This document shows, piece by piece, positions 46,343-55,603 of a stretch of DNA of 64,000 bases. The DNA comes from Alphaproteobacteria bacterium US3C007 (GTDB lineage Bacteria > Pseudomonadota > Alphaproteobacteria > Rhodobacterales > Rhodobacteraceae). The translations under genes and the position numbers were made by a program. How positions within the stretch are numbered: position 1 is the stretch's first letter; every line of letters starts with the position of its first letter. The notes beneath the pieces were generated by a model. The model was not told the origin of the DNA, did not search any database, and worked only from the letters and a program-made list of their open reading frames with translations. Location: NCBI GenBank assembly GCA_034423775.1, contig CP139918.1, forward strand, positions 248,001 to 312,000, written 5' to 3'.

Positions 46343-47197
46343 ATGCGCGCTAGCAACACAATGATTGGCTGGCTTCAGGCGGCGCCTTTGGCCATAATAC
46401 TGGGCGGCTTCCTAGTGATCCCGATTATAATGATCGTTGTGGTCAGTTTTTGGGGCGCAACCGAATGGTCCATTTATCCCGCCTTTCAATTTGACAATTA
46501 CGAGTTTCTTTTTTCATCTTGGGTCACATATTCCGTCTTCCTCAAAACCTTTAAATACGCCCTCGTAACATGGGCATTAACGCTTCTTATTGGATTTACA
46601 GTTGCATATTTCCTGGCATTCCATGTGCGCAAATTACCTTGGCAAATTGCCCTATTTTTATTGTGCACGGTGCCGTTTTGGACATCAAACATCATCCGTA
46701 TGATTTCTTGGATCCCATTTCTGGGCCGCAATGGCATTGCCAATCAAACGCTCCTCAGTTGGGGCATTGTCGACGAACCGCTTGAATGGCTGCTGTTCTC
46801 AGATTTCTCGGTAATTTTGGCCTTCGTTCATCTGTACACGCTCTTCATGGTGGTTCCAATTTTTAACTCAATGATGCGAATTGACCGCTCTTTACTAGAG
46901 GCGGCCACGGATGCGGGGGCCAACGGGCTTCAGACATTGTGGAACGTGGTCATCCCTCTTTGCAAACCCGGCATTATGATCGGAACCATCTTTGTGGTGA
47001 CGTTGGTCATGGGTGATTTTATTACAGTGCGCTTCATGAGTGGCAGCCAAAGCGCCAATGTTGGGCGTTTGATTTCAAACGATATCGGCCTGCTGCTTTA
47101 TCCGTCAGCCTGCGCAACGGCCGTGGTATTGCTGTGTACGGTGCTTATCATCATCGCGATTTTTCTTCGCCTCGTCGACATCCGAAAAGAGCTTTAA
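46343..47197 (+). CDS. ABC transporter permease (PotB-like)
   Basis: A 284-residue inner membrane protein with six helices. The EAA loop reads LLEAATDAGANGLQTLWNVVIPLCKPGI near residue 190, the contact site for the ATPase. The second periplasmic part WISWIPFLGRNGIANQTLL resembles PotB/PotH. It lies 139 bases after the binding-protein gene, beyond the hairpin, and is followed by the second permease after one base. Confidence 0.9.
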   Translation: MRASNTMIGWLQAAPLAIILGGFLVIPIIMIVVVSFWGATEWSIYPAFQFDNYEFLFSSWVTYSVFLKTFKYALVTWALTLLIGFTVAYFLAFHVRKLPWQIALFLLCTVPFWTSNIIRMISWIPFLGRNGIANQTLLSWGIVDEPLEWLLFSDFSVILAFVHLYTLFMVVPIFNSMMRIDRSLLEAATDAGANGLQTLWNVVIPLCKPGIMIGTIFVVTLVMGDFITVRFMSGSQSANVGRLISNDIGLLLYPSACATAVVLLCTVLIIIAIFLRLVDIRKEL

Positions 47198-47198
47198 C

Positions 47199-48038
47199 AT
47201 GGCCTCACGTTCCTTGAGTTTTTACATATTAGCCGGGTTTTTCATTCTATTTGTCATCTTTCTCTATGGCCCTATCCTCACCATCGGCATTTTGAGCTTT
47301 CAAGGGCCGCAAGGTGGGCTGACCTTTCCCATGAACGGCCTATCCTTATATTGGTTTCGCGATTTGTTCGAACAACAAGCTGTCGGCGATATCTGGGGCA
47401 GCTTTCGCAGATCACTGATCCTGGGCCTTGCCGTGATGGTCACAACGGTTGTGGTCTCAGTGCTGGGCGGTCTGGCGTTTCGCAAACGTTTTAAAGGGTC
47501 TACCATCCTATTTTATCTCACCGTCACGTCGCTGGTGATCCCGTCGATTTTGGTATCGCTGGGTGTGGGGCTGATGTTTGATCAATTGGGGTTTACCGTG
47601 CATTGGAGCAGCTCGGGATTTGGCGCACAATTAACATGGACGCTGCCCTTTGGTCTGCTGATCATGTTTGCAGTCTTCAACCGGTTTGACAAAAGCTATG
47701 AAGAAGCGGCCAGAGATCAAGGCGCAACAGCTTGGCAAACCTTCGCGCATGTGGTGTTGCCTATCATTGCCCCCTCTTTGCTGGGTGTGGCGCTGTTTGG
47801 ATTTACGCTTAGCTATGATGAATTTGCGCGGACCCTCTTAACCTCTGGTAGCTATAACACTCTGCCGCTTGAGATTTTCGGCATGACAACCAACGTCACC
47901 ACGCCGGTTCTCTACGCATTGGGCAGCCTAACCACAGGGTTTTCATTCATCATGATTGGCGTATTCTTCTTAACGTTTTGGATTATGTCTTCGCGCAAGA
48001 AACGAGCCGGCTCTGATGCTGGCGATGGGATGTTGTAA
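47199..48038 (+). CDS. ABC transporter permease (PotC-like)
   Basis: A 279-residue six-helix permease. The EAA loop is YEEAARDQGATAWQTFAHVVLPIIAPSL near residue 168. PotC-type wording such as FTLSYDEFARTLLTSG near residue 205 is clear. It starts one base after the preceding permease stop, so the two are co-translated. It completes the importer with the ATPase and binding protein. Confidence 0.9.
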   Translation: MASRSLSFYILAGFFILFVIFLYGPILTIGILSFQGPQGGLTFPMNGLSLYWFRDLFEQQAVGDIWGSFRRSLILGLAVMVTTVVVSVLGGLAFRKRFKGSTILFYLTVTSLVIPSILVSLGVGLMFDQLGFTVHWSSSGFGAQLTWTLPFGLLIMFAVFNRFDKSYEEAARDQGATAWQTFAHVVLPIIAPSLLGVALFGFTLSYDEFARTLLTSGSYNTLPLEIFGMTTNVTTPVLYALGSLTTGFSFIMIGVFFLTFWIMSSRKKRAGSDAGDGML

Positions 48039-48042
48039 CGCG

Positions 48043-48693
48043 ATGGCCGTGTATCTGATCAACCCAAATAGTACAAAAATCATGACGGAAAACGCGCTGC
48101 ATGCCGCCCAAGCCGCCGCTCCGGATCTGGAGTTTATTGGATGGACTTCACAAGACGGCCCGTCAGTCATCGAAGGGCCTGAAGATGGTGCAGCAAGCAT
48201 TCCCCCGCTGCTCATATTGGTTCAAAAAGCATCGGATGCGGGGGCAGATGCAATAATAATCGCCTGCTTTGATGATACAGGCCTGAAGAAGGCAAAGGAA
48301 ATTGCCCGATGCCCCGTCATAGGGATTGGACAAGCGAGCTATCACATGGCCTCACTTTTGGCCGAAAAAAGCGCAGTTATAACAACCGTTGAGGCAGCGG
48401 TTCCGATTCTTCAGAACAACATTTCCGCCTTGGGGTTCGCCGATCATATCCCGGTTGTAGAGGCCGCGCATATTGGCGTTGCCGAGTTAGACACGGACAC
48501 GGAAAAAGCTCTTCAAAAATTCAATGCAACGGCGCAGAATATTCAACTGACAGCAAAAATAAACACGTTCATCTTAGGGTGCGCAGGCGCTGTTCAAATT
48601 TCATCGGATTTTGCCTTAACGGGCGGATTTACCGCAATAGACCCCGTGACCGCCGCGGCGCGGTTATGCCGGGCGATATCAACGCGCCTCTAA
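48043..48693 (+). CDS. Asp/Glu/hydantoin racemase-family protein
   Basis: A 216-residue protein of the aspartate/glutamate/hydantoin racemase superfamily. The two catalytic cysteines are in IIIACFDDTGL near residue 71 and FILGCAGAVQ near 175. The N-terminus VYLINPNSTKIMTENA is typical of the hydantoin/allantoin racemase branch. It starts about four bases after the permease gene (several in-frame ATGs are possible; the 48043 ATG fits the family). Its link to the importer suggests the transported compound is a hydantoin-like or chiral amino compound, which is inference. Confidence 0.85.
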   Translation: MAVYLINPNSTKIMTENALHAAQAAAPDLEFIGWTSQDGPSVIEGPEDGAASIPPLLILVQKASDAGADAIIIACFDDTGLKKAKEIARCPVIGIGQASYHMASLLAEKSAVITTVEAAVPILQNNISALGFADHIPVVEAAHIGVAELDTDTEKALQKFNATAQNIQLTAKINTFILGCAGAVQISSDFALTGGFTAIDPVTAAARLCRAISTRL

Positions 48694-48730
48694 GCGCTGC
48701 ATCGGGCCTCAGAATTTCTTATACGCAGTG

Positions 48731-48767
48731 AAGGCAAAGCCAAGCACCACCAGATTGGTTTTGCCTT
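48731..48767. terminator. hairpin between convergent operons
   Basis: AAGGCAAAGCCAA (48731-48743) pairs with TTGGTTTTGCCTT (48755-48767) with one G-U pair and an 11-base loop. It lies between the racemase-like gene and the convergent metal permease gene, so it may serve as terminator for one or both. Confidence 0.5.
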
Positions 48768-48852
48768 AAGGGCTGGAAAGCAATAAGAATTTAAATCTTA
48801 GCTGAAATTTAATCTGCTTTCACCCAATTTGGGTGCCATTGGCCTACAGTGC

Positions 48853-49704
48853 TTACGCATTTTTGGCAGGTTGCAAAGAGGCATGGCGGGTCATCATTTG
48901 CCGCCTAAAGAACGCGACAATAAAGATAAATGTCATGATTAAAATGATCGTAGGGGCCGGAGCGCTATCTATAAAAAAACTGGCATAGGTTCCCAGCAGC
49001 ATCGACACCATGCACACGATCACAGATACGAAAAGCATTGAGGAAAACCTGCGGACCAGTAAAAAGGCAATTGCGCCGGGCGCTATCAGAAGTCCGATTG
49101 CCAAAATAAGGCCTGCCGCAGACAGCGTGGCAATAATGGTTAAAGACAAAGCTGCCAACAAGCCATAATGTAAACCGCTCACCCAAAGCCCCGAAGCATA
49201 GGCCTGCGCAGGGTCAAAACTGTGCAACAGCCAATCTTTCCATTTCAACAGCAGTACAAGCCCAACACCCGCTGAAATCAGCCCCGATGTCCAAAGTTCA
49301 TGCGGCTCTACCCCCAGCATATTTCCAAACAGGATATGATCCAGATGTGCCCCCGTCTCCACCCCCACATACAGCACGATGCCCAGCCCAAACATGCCCG
49401 AGAACACCACCCCCATCACCGTATCCTGTTTCACGCGGCTATTGCTTGCCAGATAGCCAGTGGCCAAAGCGCAGGTCATGCCAGCGGCAAAGGCACCAAT
49501 CAGCAAAGGAATTCCAAGAATAGAGGCCACAACAATGCCGGGCAAAATGGCATGGCTGACAGCATCGCCCATCAACGCCCAGCCTTTCATCACCAAAAAA
49601 CAAGATAGCAGTGCGGTGGGCACCGAAACAATGATCGAGATCAGAAAAGCGTTTTGCATGAATGCGAACTGAAACGGCAAAATAAGCGTGTTTACATCCA
49701 TCAC
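48853..49704 (-). CDS. sitD: metal ABC transporter permease (SitD-like)
   Basis: A 283-residue permease of the Mn/Zn/Fe chelate ABC-3 family with eight hydrophobic helices. The conserved GWALMGDAVSHAILPGIVVASILG near residue 46 and the C-terminal LLIAPGAIAFLLVRRFS near 215 are family marks. It is the last gene of a leftward four-gene operon and overlaps the previous permease by four bases. Metal preference cannot be read from the permease; the operator type suggests manganese. Confidence 0.9.
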   Translation of the reverse strand: MMDVNTLILPFQFAFMQNAFLISIIVSVPTALLSCFLVMKGWALMGDAVSHAILPGIVVASILGIPLLIGAFAAGMTCALATGYLASNSRVKQDTVMGVVFSGMFGLGIVLYVGVETGAHLDHILFGNMLGVEPHELWTSGLISAGVGLVLLLKWKDWLLHSFDPAQAYASGLWVSGLHYGLLAALSLTIIATLSAAGLILAIGLLIAPGAIAFLLVRRFSSMLFVSVIVCMVSMLLGTYASFFIDSAPAPTIILIMTFIFIVAFFRRQMMTRHASLQPAKNA

Positions 49705-50582
49705 TCTTTTCCTACAGCATGCGAGGCGAAATGCCCCTGCAGCGCATGTTTGGCTTTGCGTTTTGCGGCCAAAAGCCCATGCGCCGGGGCAAATATAAAG
49801 GCAATCAGAAAAATCAACGTCTGCAAAACCACGATGATGCCGCCGGTGGCCCCATCCAAAAAGAAACTTATATAGGCTCCAAAAAAACTGGTCAGCGCGC
49901 CAATGGCAACCGAGGTCACGATCAAGCGTGAAAATCTATCACAAAGCAAATAGGCGGTTGCACCCGGCGTCACGACCAAAGCGATCACCAGAAAAGCGCC
50001 GACGGTTTGCATGGCCGCCACCACCGATGCAGACAGTAAAACAAAGAAAATAGCTTTCAAAAGGCCAGGCCGAAGCCCGATTGTACGGGCGTGGTTTTCA
50101 TCAAAAAACGTCACCATCAAATCTTTCCATTTGGCCAGCAATACGGCCAGAGAAACGAAACCGATAAGCGCCAATTGCAGCGTATCTTCAGGTGTTATTG
50201 CCAAGATATTGCCCATTGTAATCGTTTGCACCGACACGGATATCGGGTTGATTGATACGATAAACAAACCCAATCCAAAAAAAGCGGTGAAAATCAATCC
50301 GATGATCACATCTGCCTTTAAACCTGATCGCTCGGATAAAAACAGCATGGCCCCGGCTGCCAAAGCGCCAGCAAGAAAGGCGCCAAGCGCGAATGGCAAG
50401 CCAAGAATATAGGCTCCCGCTACCCCTGGCACGACCGAGTGGGACAGCGCATCCCCAATCAGCGACCAGCCTTTCAGCATCAGATAGGCTGATAAAAAGG
50501 CACAGACACCTCCCACCAAAGCAGACACCCACATCGCATTCGCCATATAGCTATAGTTGAATGGCTGCAACAAAAGCTCCAT
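49701..50582 (-). CDS. sitC: metal ABC transporter permease (SitC-like)
   Basis: A 293-residue ABC-3 family permease, paralogous to the next gene in the operon. GWSLIGDALSHSVVPGVAGAYILG near residue 42 and TPGATAYLLCDRFSRL near 210 are characteristic. The start overlaps the ATPase stop by one base (TGATG). A heterodimer with the second permease is expected in Sit/Mnt systems. Confidence 0.9.
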   Translation of the reverse strand: MELLLQPFNYSYMANAMWVSALVGGVCAFLSAYLMLKGWSLIGDALSHSVVPGVAGAYILGLPFALGAFLAGALAAGAMLFLSERSGLKADVIIGLIFTAFFGLGLFIVSINPISVSVQTITMGNILAITPEDTLQLALIGFVSLAVLLAKWKDLMVTFFDENHARTIGLRPGLLKAIFFVLLSASVVAAMQTVGAFLVIALVVTPGATAYLLCDRFSRLIVTSVAIGALTSFFGAYISFFLDGATGGIIVVLQTLIFLIAFIFAPAHGLLAAKRKAKHALQGHFASHAVGKE

Positions 50583-51475
50583 CAGCTATTCCCATCGGTC
50601 CGCTGCGTTTTGTCGCCATATTGAACAAATGGGCGTTCATCATCGGTAAAGATGGTAATCGCGCGGGCATCTGCATCCTCATGCAGCGCCTCGCCCCCTA
50701 ATGTGAAATGGCGCAAAACCCCACCAAAGGCGGCTTCAAGGTTTTCGCGGGTGAAGGTTGTTTCGGTTGGTCCATGGCTCAGCACAGTGCCCTTAACCAA
50801 AATCGTTCGGTCGCAAAATTCGGGCACCGATCCAAGGTTATGCGTCGAAACCAACATCACGCGCCCCTCGTCTCGCAGTTCTTGCAATAACGCGATAATT
50901 TGTTCTTCTGTTTTGACGTCAACGCCAGTGAAAGGTTCATCCAGCAAAATCACTTGTCCATCCTGCGCTAAAGCGCGCGCGAGAAAAACCCGTTTGCGCT
51001 GCCCGCCCGACAACTCGCCGATCTGGCGGGTTTTGAACGCCTGCATATTCACACGGCGCAAGGCCGTATCAACCGCATCATAATCGATTTGCTTAGGGCG
51101 CCGCAAAAACCCCATATGACCGTAACGCCCCATCATCACAACATCTTCGACCAAAACCGGAAACGCCCAATCCACCTCTTCGGATTGCGGTACATAAGCA
51201 ACAAGATTTTTTGCCAAAGCCTGTTTCACGCTCTCGCCAAGAATTTTAATAGTGCCCTTGGCAGCGGGAACAAAACCCATAATGGCTTTAAACAAGGTTG
51301 ATTTACCGGCCCCATTCACGCCCACCAATGCGGTAACCGTGCCGCGCGGAACGTCAAAACTGGCATCCCAAAGCGCCGTATGCCCGCTGCGATAGGTCAC
51401 CGTAACATCTTGAGCCGATATCCCGATATCCGCCGAATTGTTCAGATCTGTGCGTGAACTGGGTAAGTCACTCAT
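50582..51475 (-). CDS. sitB: metal ABC transporter ATP-binding protein (SitB-like)
   Basis: A 297-residue ATPase. Walker A is GVNGAGKST near residue 51-59, the signature is [17 protein letters not shown] near 152, Walker B is [12 protein letters not shown] near 172, and the switch histidine is in VSTHNLG near 207. The C-terminal tail is longer than usual, with an acidic stretch. The frame is open 14 codons upstream, but the ATG at 51475 has AAAGGA nearby. It lies 92 bases after the binding-protein gene. Confidence 0.92.
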   Translation of the reverse strand: MSDLPSSRTDLNNSADIGISAQDVTVTYRSGHTALWDASFDVPRGTVTALVGVNGAGKSTLFKAIMGFVPAAKGTIKILGESVKQALAKNLVAYVPQSEEVDWAFPVLVEDVVMMGRYGHMGFLRRPKQIDYDAVDTALRRVNMQAFKTRQIGELSGGQRKRVFLARALAQDGQVILLDEPFTGVDVKTEEQIIALLQELRDEGRVMLVSTHNLGSVPEFCDRTILVKGTVLSHGPTETTFTRENLEAAFGGVLRHFTLGGEALHEDADARAITIFTDDERPFVQYGDKTQRTDGNS

Positions 51476-51567
51476 GGTCTTGTCCTTTGCCGCATGCACC
51501 GGCCTATTCTCTGGCAAACCCGCCGCTGCGCTTTGATCGATAGATCCGCCCGCGATGGTTACATAGT

Positions 51568-52467
51568 CTAATTTGAGGCTTCCGACAGCCCTTTCACAAC
51601 AGTGCTTGACGTAACCCTTAGAAGATCAAGATAGGTTGGGACTGCGCCAGAAGCTGCGCTCAGACTATCAACGTAAAGAACCCCCCCATAAGTTGCGCCT
51701 GTTTCACGGGCCACTTGCTGGGCGGGCGCCGCATTGACTGTGCTTTCGCAAAACACGGCAGGAACCTCGTGTTTCCGGACGCCATCAATCACCTTGCGCA
51801 CTTGTTGCGGTGTGCCAACTTGATCGGCGTTCATTGGCCATAAATATAATTCTTTCAACCCAAAATCGCGGGCAAGATAACTAAAAGCCCCTTCGCAGGT
51901 TACCAACCAACGGCGCTCTTCAGGAATTTTTGCAAGCGCCGCGCGCAACGGCTCAATGGTTCTGCGCAACTCACCTATATAAGCCTGCGCATTGGCCTGG
52001 TAGATCGCCGCGTTATCAGGATCATGCTTGATAAAAGCGGCTCGAATATTCTCAATATAAATCACCGCATTGTCCAATCCCATCCAGGCATGCGGATTGG
52101 GCAAACCTGCATAACTTCCAGACTCAATGGAAATGGGTGTGATTCCGTCGGTCAGGGTGACGGAGGGCACCTGCTCCAAGTTTTTTAAGAACTGTTCAAA
52201 CCAAAGCTCTAGATTCATCCCGTTCCACAAGATCAGATCCGCATCAGAGGCCTTTACGATATCTTGCGGTGTCGGTTGATAGCCATGAATTTCGGCACCC
52301 GGCTTGGTAATCGAGACCACATCAGCAGCCTCTCCAGCAACATGTGCCGCCATATCGGCAAGCACTGTAAAGGTGGTCACCACTTTCAGCCGCGCCTCTG
52401 CCATTGCGTTTGTTGCGCTCAACCAGACAAAGAGAGCCGCCGCCAGATACAAGACACGTGTAAGCAT
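51568..52467 (-). CDS. sitA: metal ABC transporter binding protein (SitA/ZnuA family)
   Basis: A 299-residue cluster A-I binding protein with a signal peptide of about 23 residues ([19 protein letters not shown]). Metal ligands of the Mn/Fe type are present: histidine in [11 protein letters not shown] near residue 60, histidine in LPNPHAWMG near 124, glutamate in [10 protein letters not shown] near 189 and aspartate in LYVDSLS near 264. There is no histidine-rich loop, which argues against a dedicated zinc ZnuA. The ATG at 52467 is chosen over an earlier start. It is the first gene of the leftward metal operon. Confidence 0.9.
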   Translation of the reverse strand: MLTRVLYLAAALFVWLSATNAMAEARLKVVTTFTVLADMAAHVAGEAADVVSITKPGAEIHGYQPTPQDIVKASDADLILWNGMNLELWFEQFLKNLEQVPSVTLTDGITPISIESGSYAGLPNPHAWMGLDNAVIYIENIRAAFIKHDPDNAAIYQANAQAYIGELRRTIEPLRAALAKIPEERRWLVTCEGAFSYLARDFGLKELYLWPMNADQVGTPQQVRKVIDGVRKHEVPAVFCESTVNAAPAQQVARETGATYGGVLYVDSLSAASGAVPTYLDLLRVTSSTVVKGLSEASN

Positions 52468-52495
52468 GAAAGATCCTTTGCATATCGCTGGCTTC

Positions 52496-52524
52496 TGTAA
52501 ATGCAAATCACTCGCAACTGTCAA
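52496..52524 (-). promoter_or_regulatory. sigma70-type promoter of the metal transporter operon
   Basis: Read leftward, TTGACA (52524-52519) and TTTACA (52501-52496) are separated by exactly 17 bases. The spacer is filled by the first metalloregulator box, so binding would block polymerase. The -10 element lies about 30 bases before the sitA start. Confidence 0.7.
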
Positions 52525-52547
52525 GCGTTATTGCGAGTTAATCGCAA
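52501..52547. promoter_or_regulatory. two Mur/Fur-family operator boxes
   Basis: The site at 52531-52547, TTGCGAGTTAATCGCAA, has perfect 6-base inverted arms. The site at 52501-52517 (TTGCGAGTGATTTGCAT on the minus strand) matches the same pattern. They are 13 bases apart. The pattern is close to the manganese-responsive Mur boxes of alphaproteobacteria; Zur is an alternative. Confidence 0.7.
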
Positions 52548-52638
52548 CAACGCCGTCGCCGGATCACGGGCCGCACCAAATTGAAAATAAGTACGCATGA
52601 TCCCCTTTCTGCTTAAAGTGTTGAATGCCGCCGGCTGT

Positions 52639-53514
52639 CTAGGCGCCATCCCAGCGCCGCAGCAACCAATACCATTGGTCTGGATTCTCCAATATCCGTT
52701 TTGAAAGGCTGTCATTGAACGCCTGGGTCATGGTTGTGCTGTCCGAATGCGGAATTGCGGCTTCAAATTCAACATCAAATTCATTGCCATCGGCAATCCG
52801 CGTTCCAAAGGCCGGGATCATTGGAATACCATATTTAATCGCCAAATTTGCCGCCGAAAGCGAGGTCAGCGCATCCCTGCCCAAAAAGGGAAGACGGGCA
52901 CCGTCGGGATGTTTCTCATCTAACATAATGGCGATAACGCGCCCTGCTTTCAAATGCCGCACCAAAGCCCGTGTGCCGGCGCGCCCGGTCGACACGATTG
53001 GGTTTCCTGTTGCTTGAATGCCCGCCAGTAACCGCCTTTGATAGTGGCGATTGGCCTGCCGACGATAGACAGCACCAGTTTCTATACCGCGTTTTTTCAA
53101 AACCGCGCGGACCGCCTCCCACTGACCAAAATGACCCGAGACAACAATGGCCCCCTTGCCCGCTGCAAAGGCCTTCTCCAATGTTTGCAAACCCTCGCCT
53201 GAAACGTGAAATTTATGCGACGCGGCTTGAAATTCTTTCGAGTGATAAATTTCAAACAAGGTGCGCCCCATATGAACGCCCATACGCTGACAAATATTTA
53301 ACCGCTTATCACGTGGCATATCGGGAAAAATTTTCAAAAATTCACGTTCAAACCAACGCCGCGCAGGCGGGTACCAACGCAGCACCCAACCAATCGAAAC
53401 CCCCAAAGCCTGCGACCGTCGCGCGAAACTTCTTCCACGTGAAAACGTTATGGCCGACAATAAGGGCAGATATTTGAAGTGATGCCAGGTGGCTCTTATC
53501 GAACGAAAAATCAT
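52639..53514 (-). CDS. lysophospholipid/lipid A acyltransferase (LpxL/HtrB-like)
   Basis: A 291-residue membrane-associated acyltransferase. The catalytic HxxxxE is in VVSGHFGQWEAVRA near residue 125. AVYRRQANRHYQRRLL and IAIMLDEKHPDGARLPFLGRDAL near 190-215 are typical of LpxL/LpxM-like enzymes of Rhodobacterales. These add a secondary acyl chain to lipid A at the inner membrane. No signal peptide; a short N-terminal hydrophobic region may anchor it. A GGGG tract stands just before the ATG at 53514. Confidence 0.88.
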   Translation of the reverse strand: MIFRSIRATWHHFKYLPLLSAITFSRGRSFARRSQALGVSIGWVLRWYPPARRWFEREFLKIFPDMPRDKRLNICQRMGVHMGRTLFEIYHSKEFQAASHKFHVSGEGLQTLEKAFAAGKGAIVVSGHFGQWEAVRAVLKKRGIETGAVYRRQANRHYQRRLLAGIQATGNPIVSTGRAGTRALVRHLKAGRVIAIMLDEKHPDGARLPFLGRDALTSLSAANLAIKYGIPMIPAFGTRIADGNEFDVEFEAAIPHSDSTTMTQAFNDSLSKRILENPDQWYWLLRRWDGA

Positions 53515-53665
53515 CACCCCTTTTGAAGTTTTGCTGCAGAAATTTCCAGACTAAAAGAACCACCCTGTCGAAAAATTCCAATTTAATACAGTTTTTGAGG
53601 CCTTATTTCGTCTATGAAATGCTCTGACGCTTAAAATTAAAGGGGCAATCAATCGCCAGAGCGGT

Positions 53666-54499
53666 TCATTGCAGCTGTTTTATAGAATAGGTTGGCGGCT
53701 GGCAGGCAAGGTCTTTTAACAGAGTTTTTAGAACCACATCGTGATCGGCGTTGGAAAACGCGCTGGCATACAGCCCCTTCTGTATCAAAACGCTGTCCCA
53801 TCCGACGGCCTGCGCACCCGCAATATCATGTTCCAAACTGTCTCCAACCATTAAAAAACGCTGCGCCTGAAGAGAGGTCGACAAAGCCTGAAAAACTGGC
53901 CGATGCGGTTTTCCATAGTATATCACCCGCCCAGATCTTTGCGAATAAGCCCGCGCCAGCGCGCCTGCCGAGATCACCAAACCATCTGCGCGCGGGGAAT
54001 GTTGATCAGGGTTCGAGCAATAAATCGGCAAATCTGCGGCGAAAGCTTGATCCAAAACCGGCTGCCAATCTGCCAGTTTGGCCGCGTCTGGCAAGCCCAT
54101 CAACAGCACCGCTTGAGCATTGTGCAACTCTGTCAGTTCAATAGGCAACCCCTCCGCCCAAGCCAACGCATCACCCTGCTCTCTTTCAATCGCGAAAAAA
54201 TTGCTCTGCGCAATTTTGCCCTGATCGATATCGTGCCATAAAGCTTCGCCGCTGGTCATAATTTGATTGAACAGTCCATTTGAAAACCCCATATCAGCGA
54301 TCCTCTTGGCATTTGGCGCGGCGCGTTTGCCTGAATTTGAGAGCACGGATAAAGAATGCCCGGCCTTGGCGAGGCCAATCAGACAGTCAATCGCGCCTGC
54401 ATATGCACAGCTGCCATCATGCAGAACCCCCCATTGATCAAAAACAATAGCGTCATATTTTTGGGCAATTTGCGCCAAACTGTTGATACATTGGGTCAT
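53666..54499 (-). CDS. HAD-superfamily class IIA phosphatase (NagD-like, TIGR01459 type)
   Basis: A 277-residue HAD hydrolase. Motif I is AIVFDQWGVLHDG near residue 19. Note DQWG in place of the usual DxDG, which is normal for this subfamily. LSVLSNSGKRA near 50 is motif II, YGKPHRPVFQ near 200 holds the lysine, and MVGDSLEHDIAGA near 220 is motif IV. It dephosphorylates small phosphate esters; substrate unknown. The longer upstream frame is not used; the ATG at 54499 fits the family. Confidence 0.86.
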   Translation of the reverse strand: MTQCINSLAQIAQKYDAIVFDQWGVLHDGSCAYAGAIDCLIGLAKAGHSLSVLSNSGKRAAPNAKRIADMGFSNGLFNQIMTSGEALWHDIDQGKIAQSNFFAIEREQGDALAWAEGLPIELTELHNAQAVLLMGLPDAAKLADWQPVLDQAFAADLPIYCSNPDQHSPRADGLVISAGALARAYSQRSGRVIYYGKPHRPVFQALSTSLQAQRFLMVGDSLEHDIAGAQAVGWDSVLIQKGLYASAFSNADHDVVLKTLLKDLACQPPTYSIKQLQ

Positions 54500-55038
54500 A
54501 ATATAGATAATCCGTTTGATTTTGGGCCATATTTTTAAGTTTAATATAGGCTCTATCACCGCATCGCAAATTAATGGGAATAACAGAAAAGCTGAATAAT
54601 CAATTTTTGGGCAACCCAAAAACCCCATCGGGCTTTTGGCGAAACCTTCTGTAGATCACGGAAAAGACAGGCTGAGCCGGTCTGTATAAACAGCTAGGCC
54701 CCGGGCAGGAATTATGCAAGCTCTAGCGAGTAAATTGGCTGTGTTTATCACACACTTATCTGCGTAGACGCGAATAAAGGCGGCATCATAAAACCTGCGC
54801 CACGCAAGCGGGTATTTTGTTTTGGGGTGACAAGACCGCAAATACTTTATCGCTTTTATTTCAAAATCACTTCGACGCCGCGCTGAATGCACACTCCATA
54901 GGTCTGGCGATCACCCCAATCCCGTAAGGCCGCTTGCAACATCAAAAATAAGCTGCATACTCGCCACGCTCGAGAACTATGTGGGATCAGCGCTGCAACC
55001 GCTCTGCCAATCCCGTTGCAATAAATGATGGAAATTTT
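54500..55038. other. 540-base gap between divergent genes
   Basis: Contains the promoters for the HAD and CcmE-like genes. No gene with both a start signal and a recognisable product was found. A leftward open frame ending at 54856 (last residues QTYGVCIQRGVEVILK) could be the tail of a decayed gene, but has no partner sequence upstream. No tRNA. Confidence 0.4.
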
Positions 55039-55434
55039 ATGAAACGAATGATTTGTGGGGTGATTGTAAGTTGCCTCTTAGCGTCCGGCGCACTCGCTCA
55101 AACCCGCTACTTTTTATTCCCAAGCGAGGTGCCCGCCTTCACCGTGCAATACGCCCGTATGGTAAATGTTTTTGGAATTGCCCATTCCGTTCAAACCAGC
55201 GATGCATATGGTATTCAATTTTCGCTTTCCGATAAAAGTGAATCGATCAACGTTGTCTTTCCGGGCCCCTTACCGGAGGCGTTCGAAATCGGAAGCCCCG
55301 TTGTTGTTCAGGGCGAATTTGATGGTGAGCGTTTCAAGGCTACCACCATATTAGCACAATTTTCCGGCGAGTATTTCCCCATAGCTGCCCTGGATGAATT
55401 GCGATCTTACGGCGTATTAATTGAGAAGCACTGA
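55039..55434 (+). CDS. CcmE-like OB-fold protein lacking the haem-binding histidine
   Basis: A 131-residue exported or membrane-tethered protein with a signal-like N-terminus (ICGVIVSCLLASGALAQ). The beta-rich body follows CcmE: INVVFPGPLPEAFEIGSPVVVQGEFDGERFKATTILAQ lines up with the CcmE stretch VxYxGxLPDLFxEGQGVVVQGEL...AxEVLAK. CcmE then reads HDENY, with the haem-attaching histidine and the nearby tyrosine. Here it is FSGEY, so the histidine is phenylalanine while the tyrosine stays. It is therefore unlikely to be a normal haem chaperone. Start at 55039 has GGA eight bases upstream. Confidence 0.65.
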   Translation: MKRMICGVIVSCLLASGALAQTRYFLFPSEVPAFTVQYARMVNVFGIAHSVQTSDAYGIQFSLSDKSESINVVFPGPLPEAFEIGSPVVVQGEFDGERFKATTILAQFSGEYFPIAALDELRSYGVLIEKH

Positions 55435-55603
55435 GCCTGTCTAAATTGCGCCTGCCGCGTTACGCTGCGGCCCAAAGCTATGCTGGGCAGCTAGTATAGA
55501 CAGGCGTCGTACATCTTTCCAGATTATCAAAAAAGCGCCTGACCTGGCGCCGAATAGTTGGTTGAGCTGAAAAACAATCTGCCCTGCATCGCCAAAACGC
55601 AAC

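Noticed and set aside
54656..54892. 78-codon leftward frame
   Set aside because: No ribosome site, no recognisable sequence, and composition unlike the real genes around it.
54856..55040. Leftward open frame ending in QTYGVCIQRGVEVILK
   Set aside because: No start signal, overlaps the leader of the CcmE-like gene, and no family recognised; at best a gene tail.
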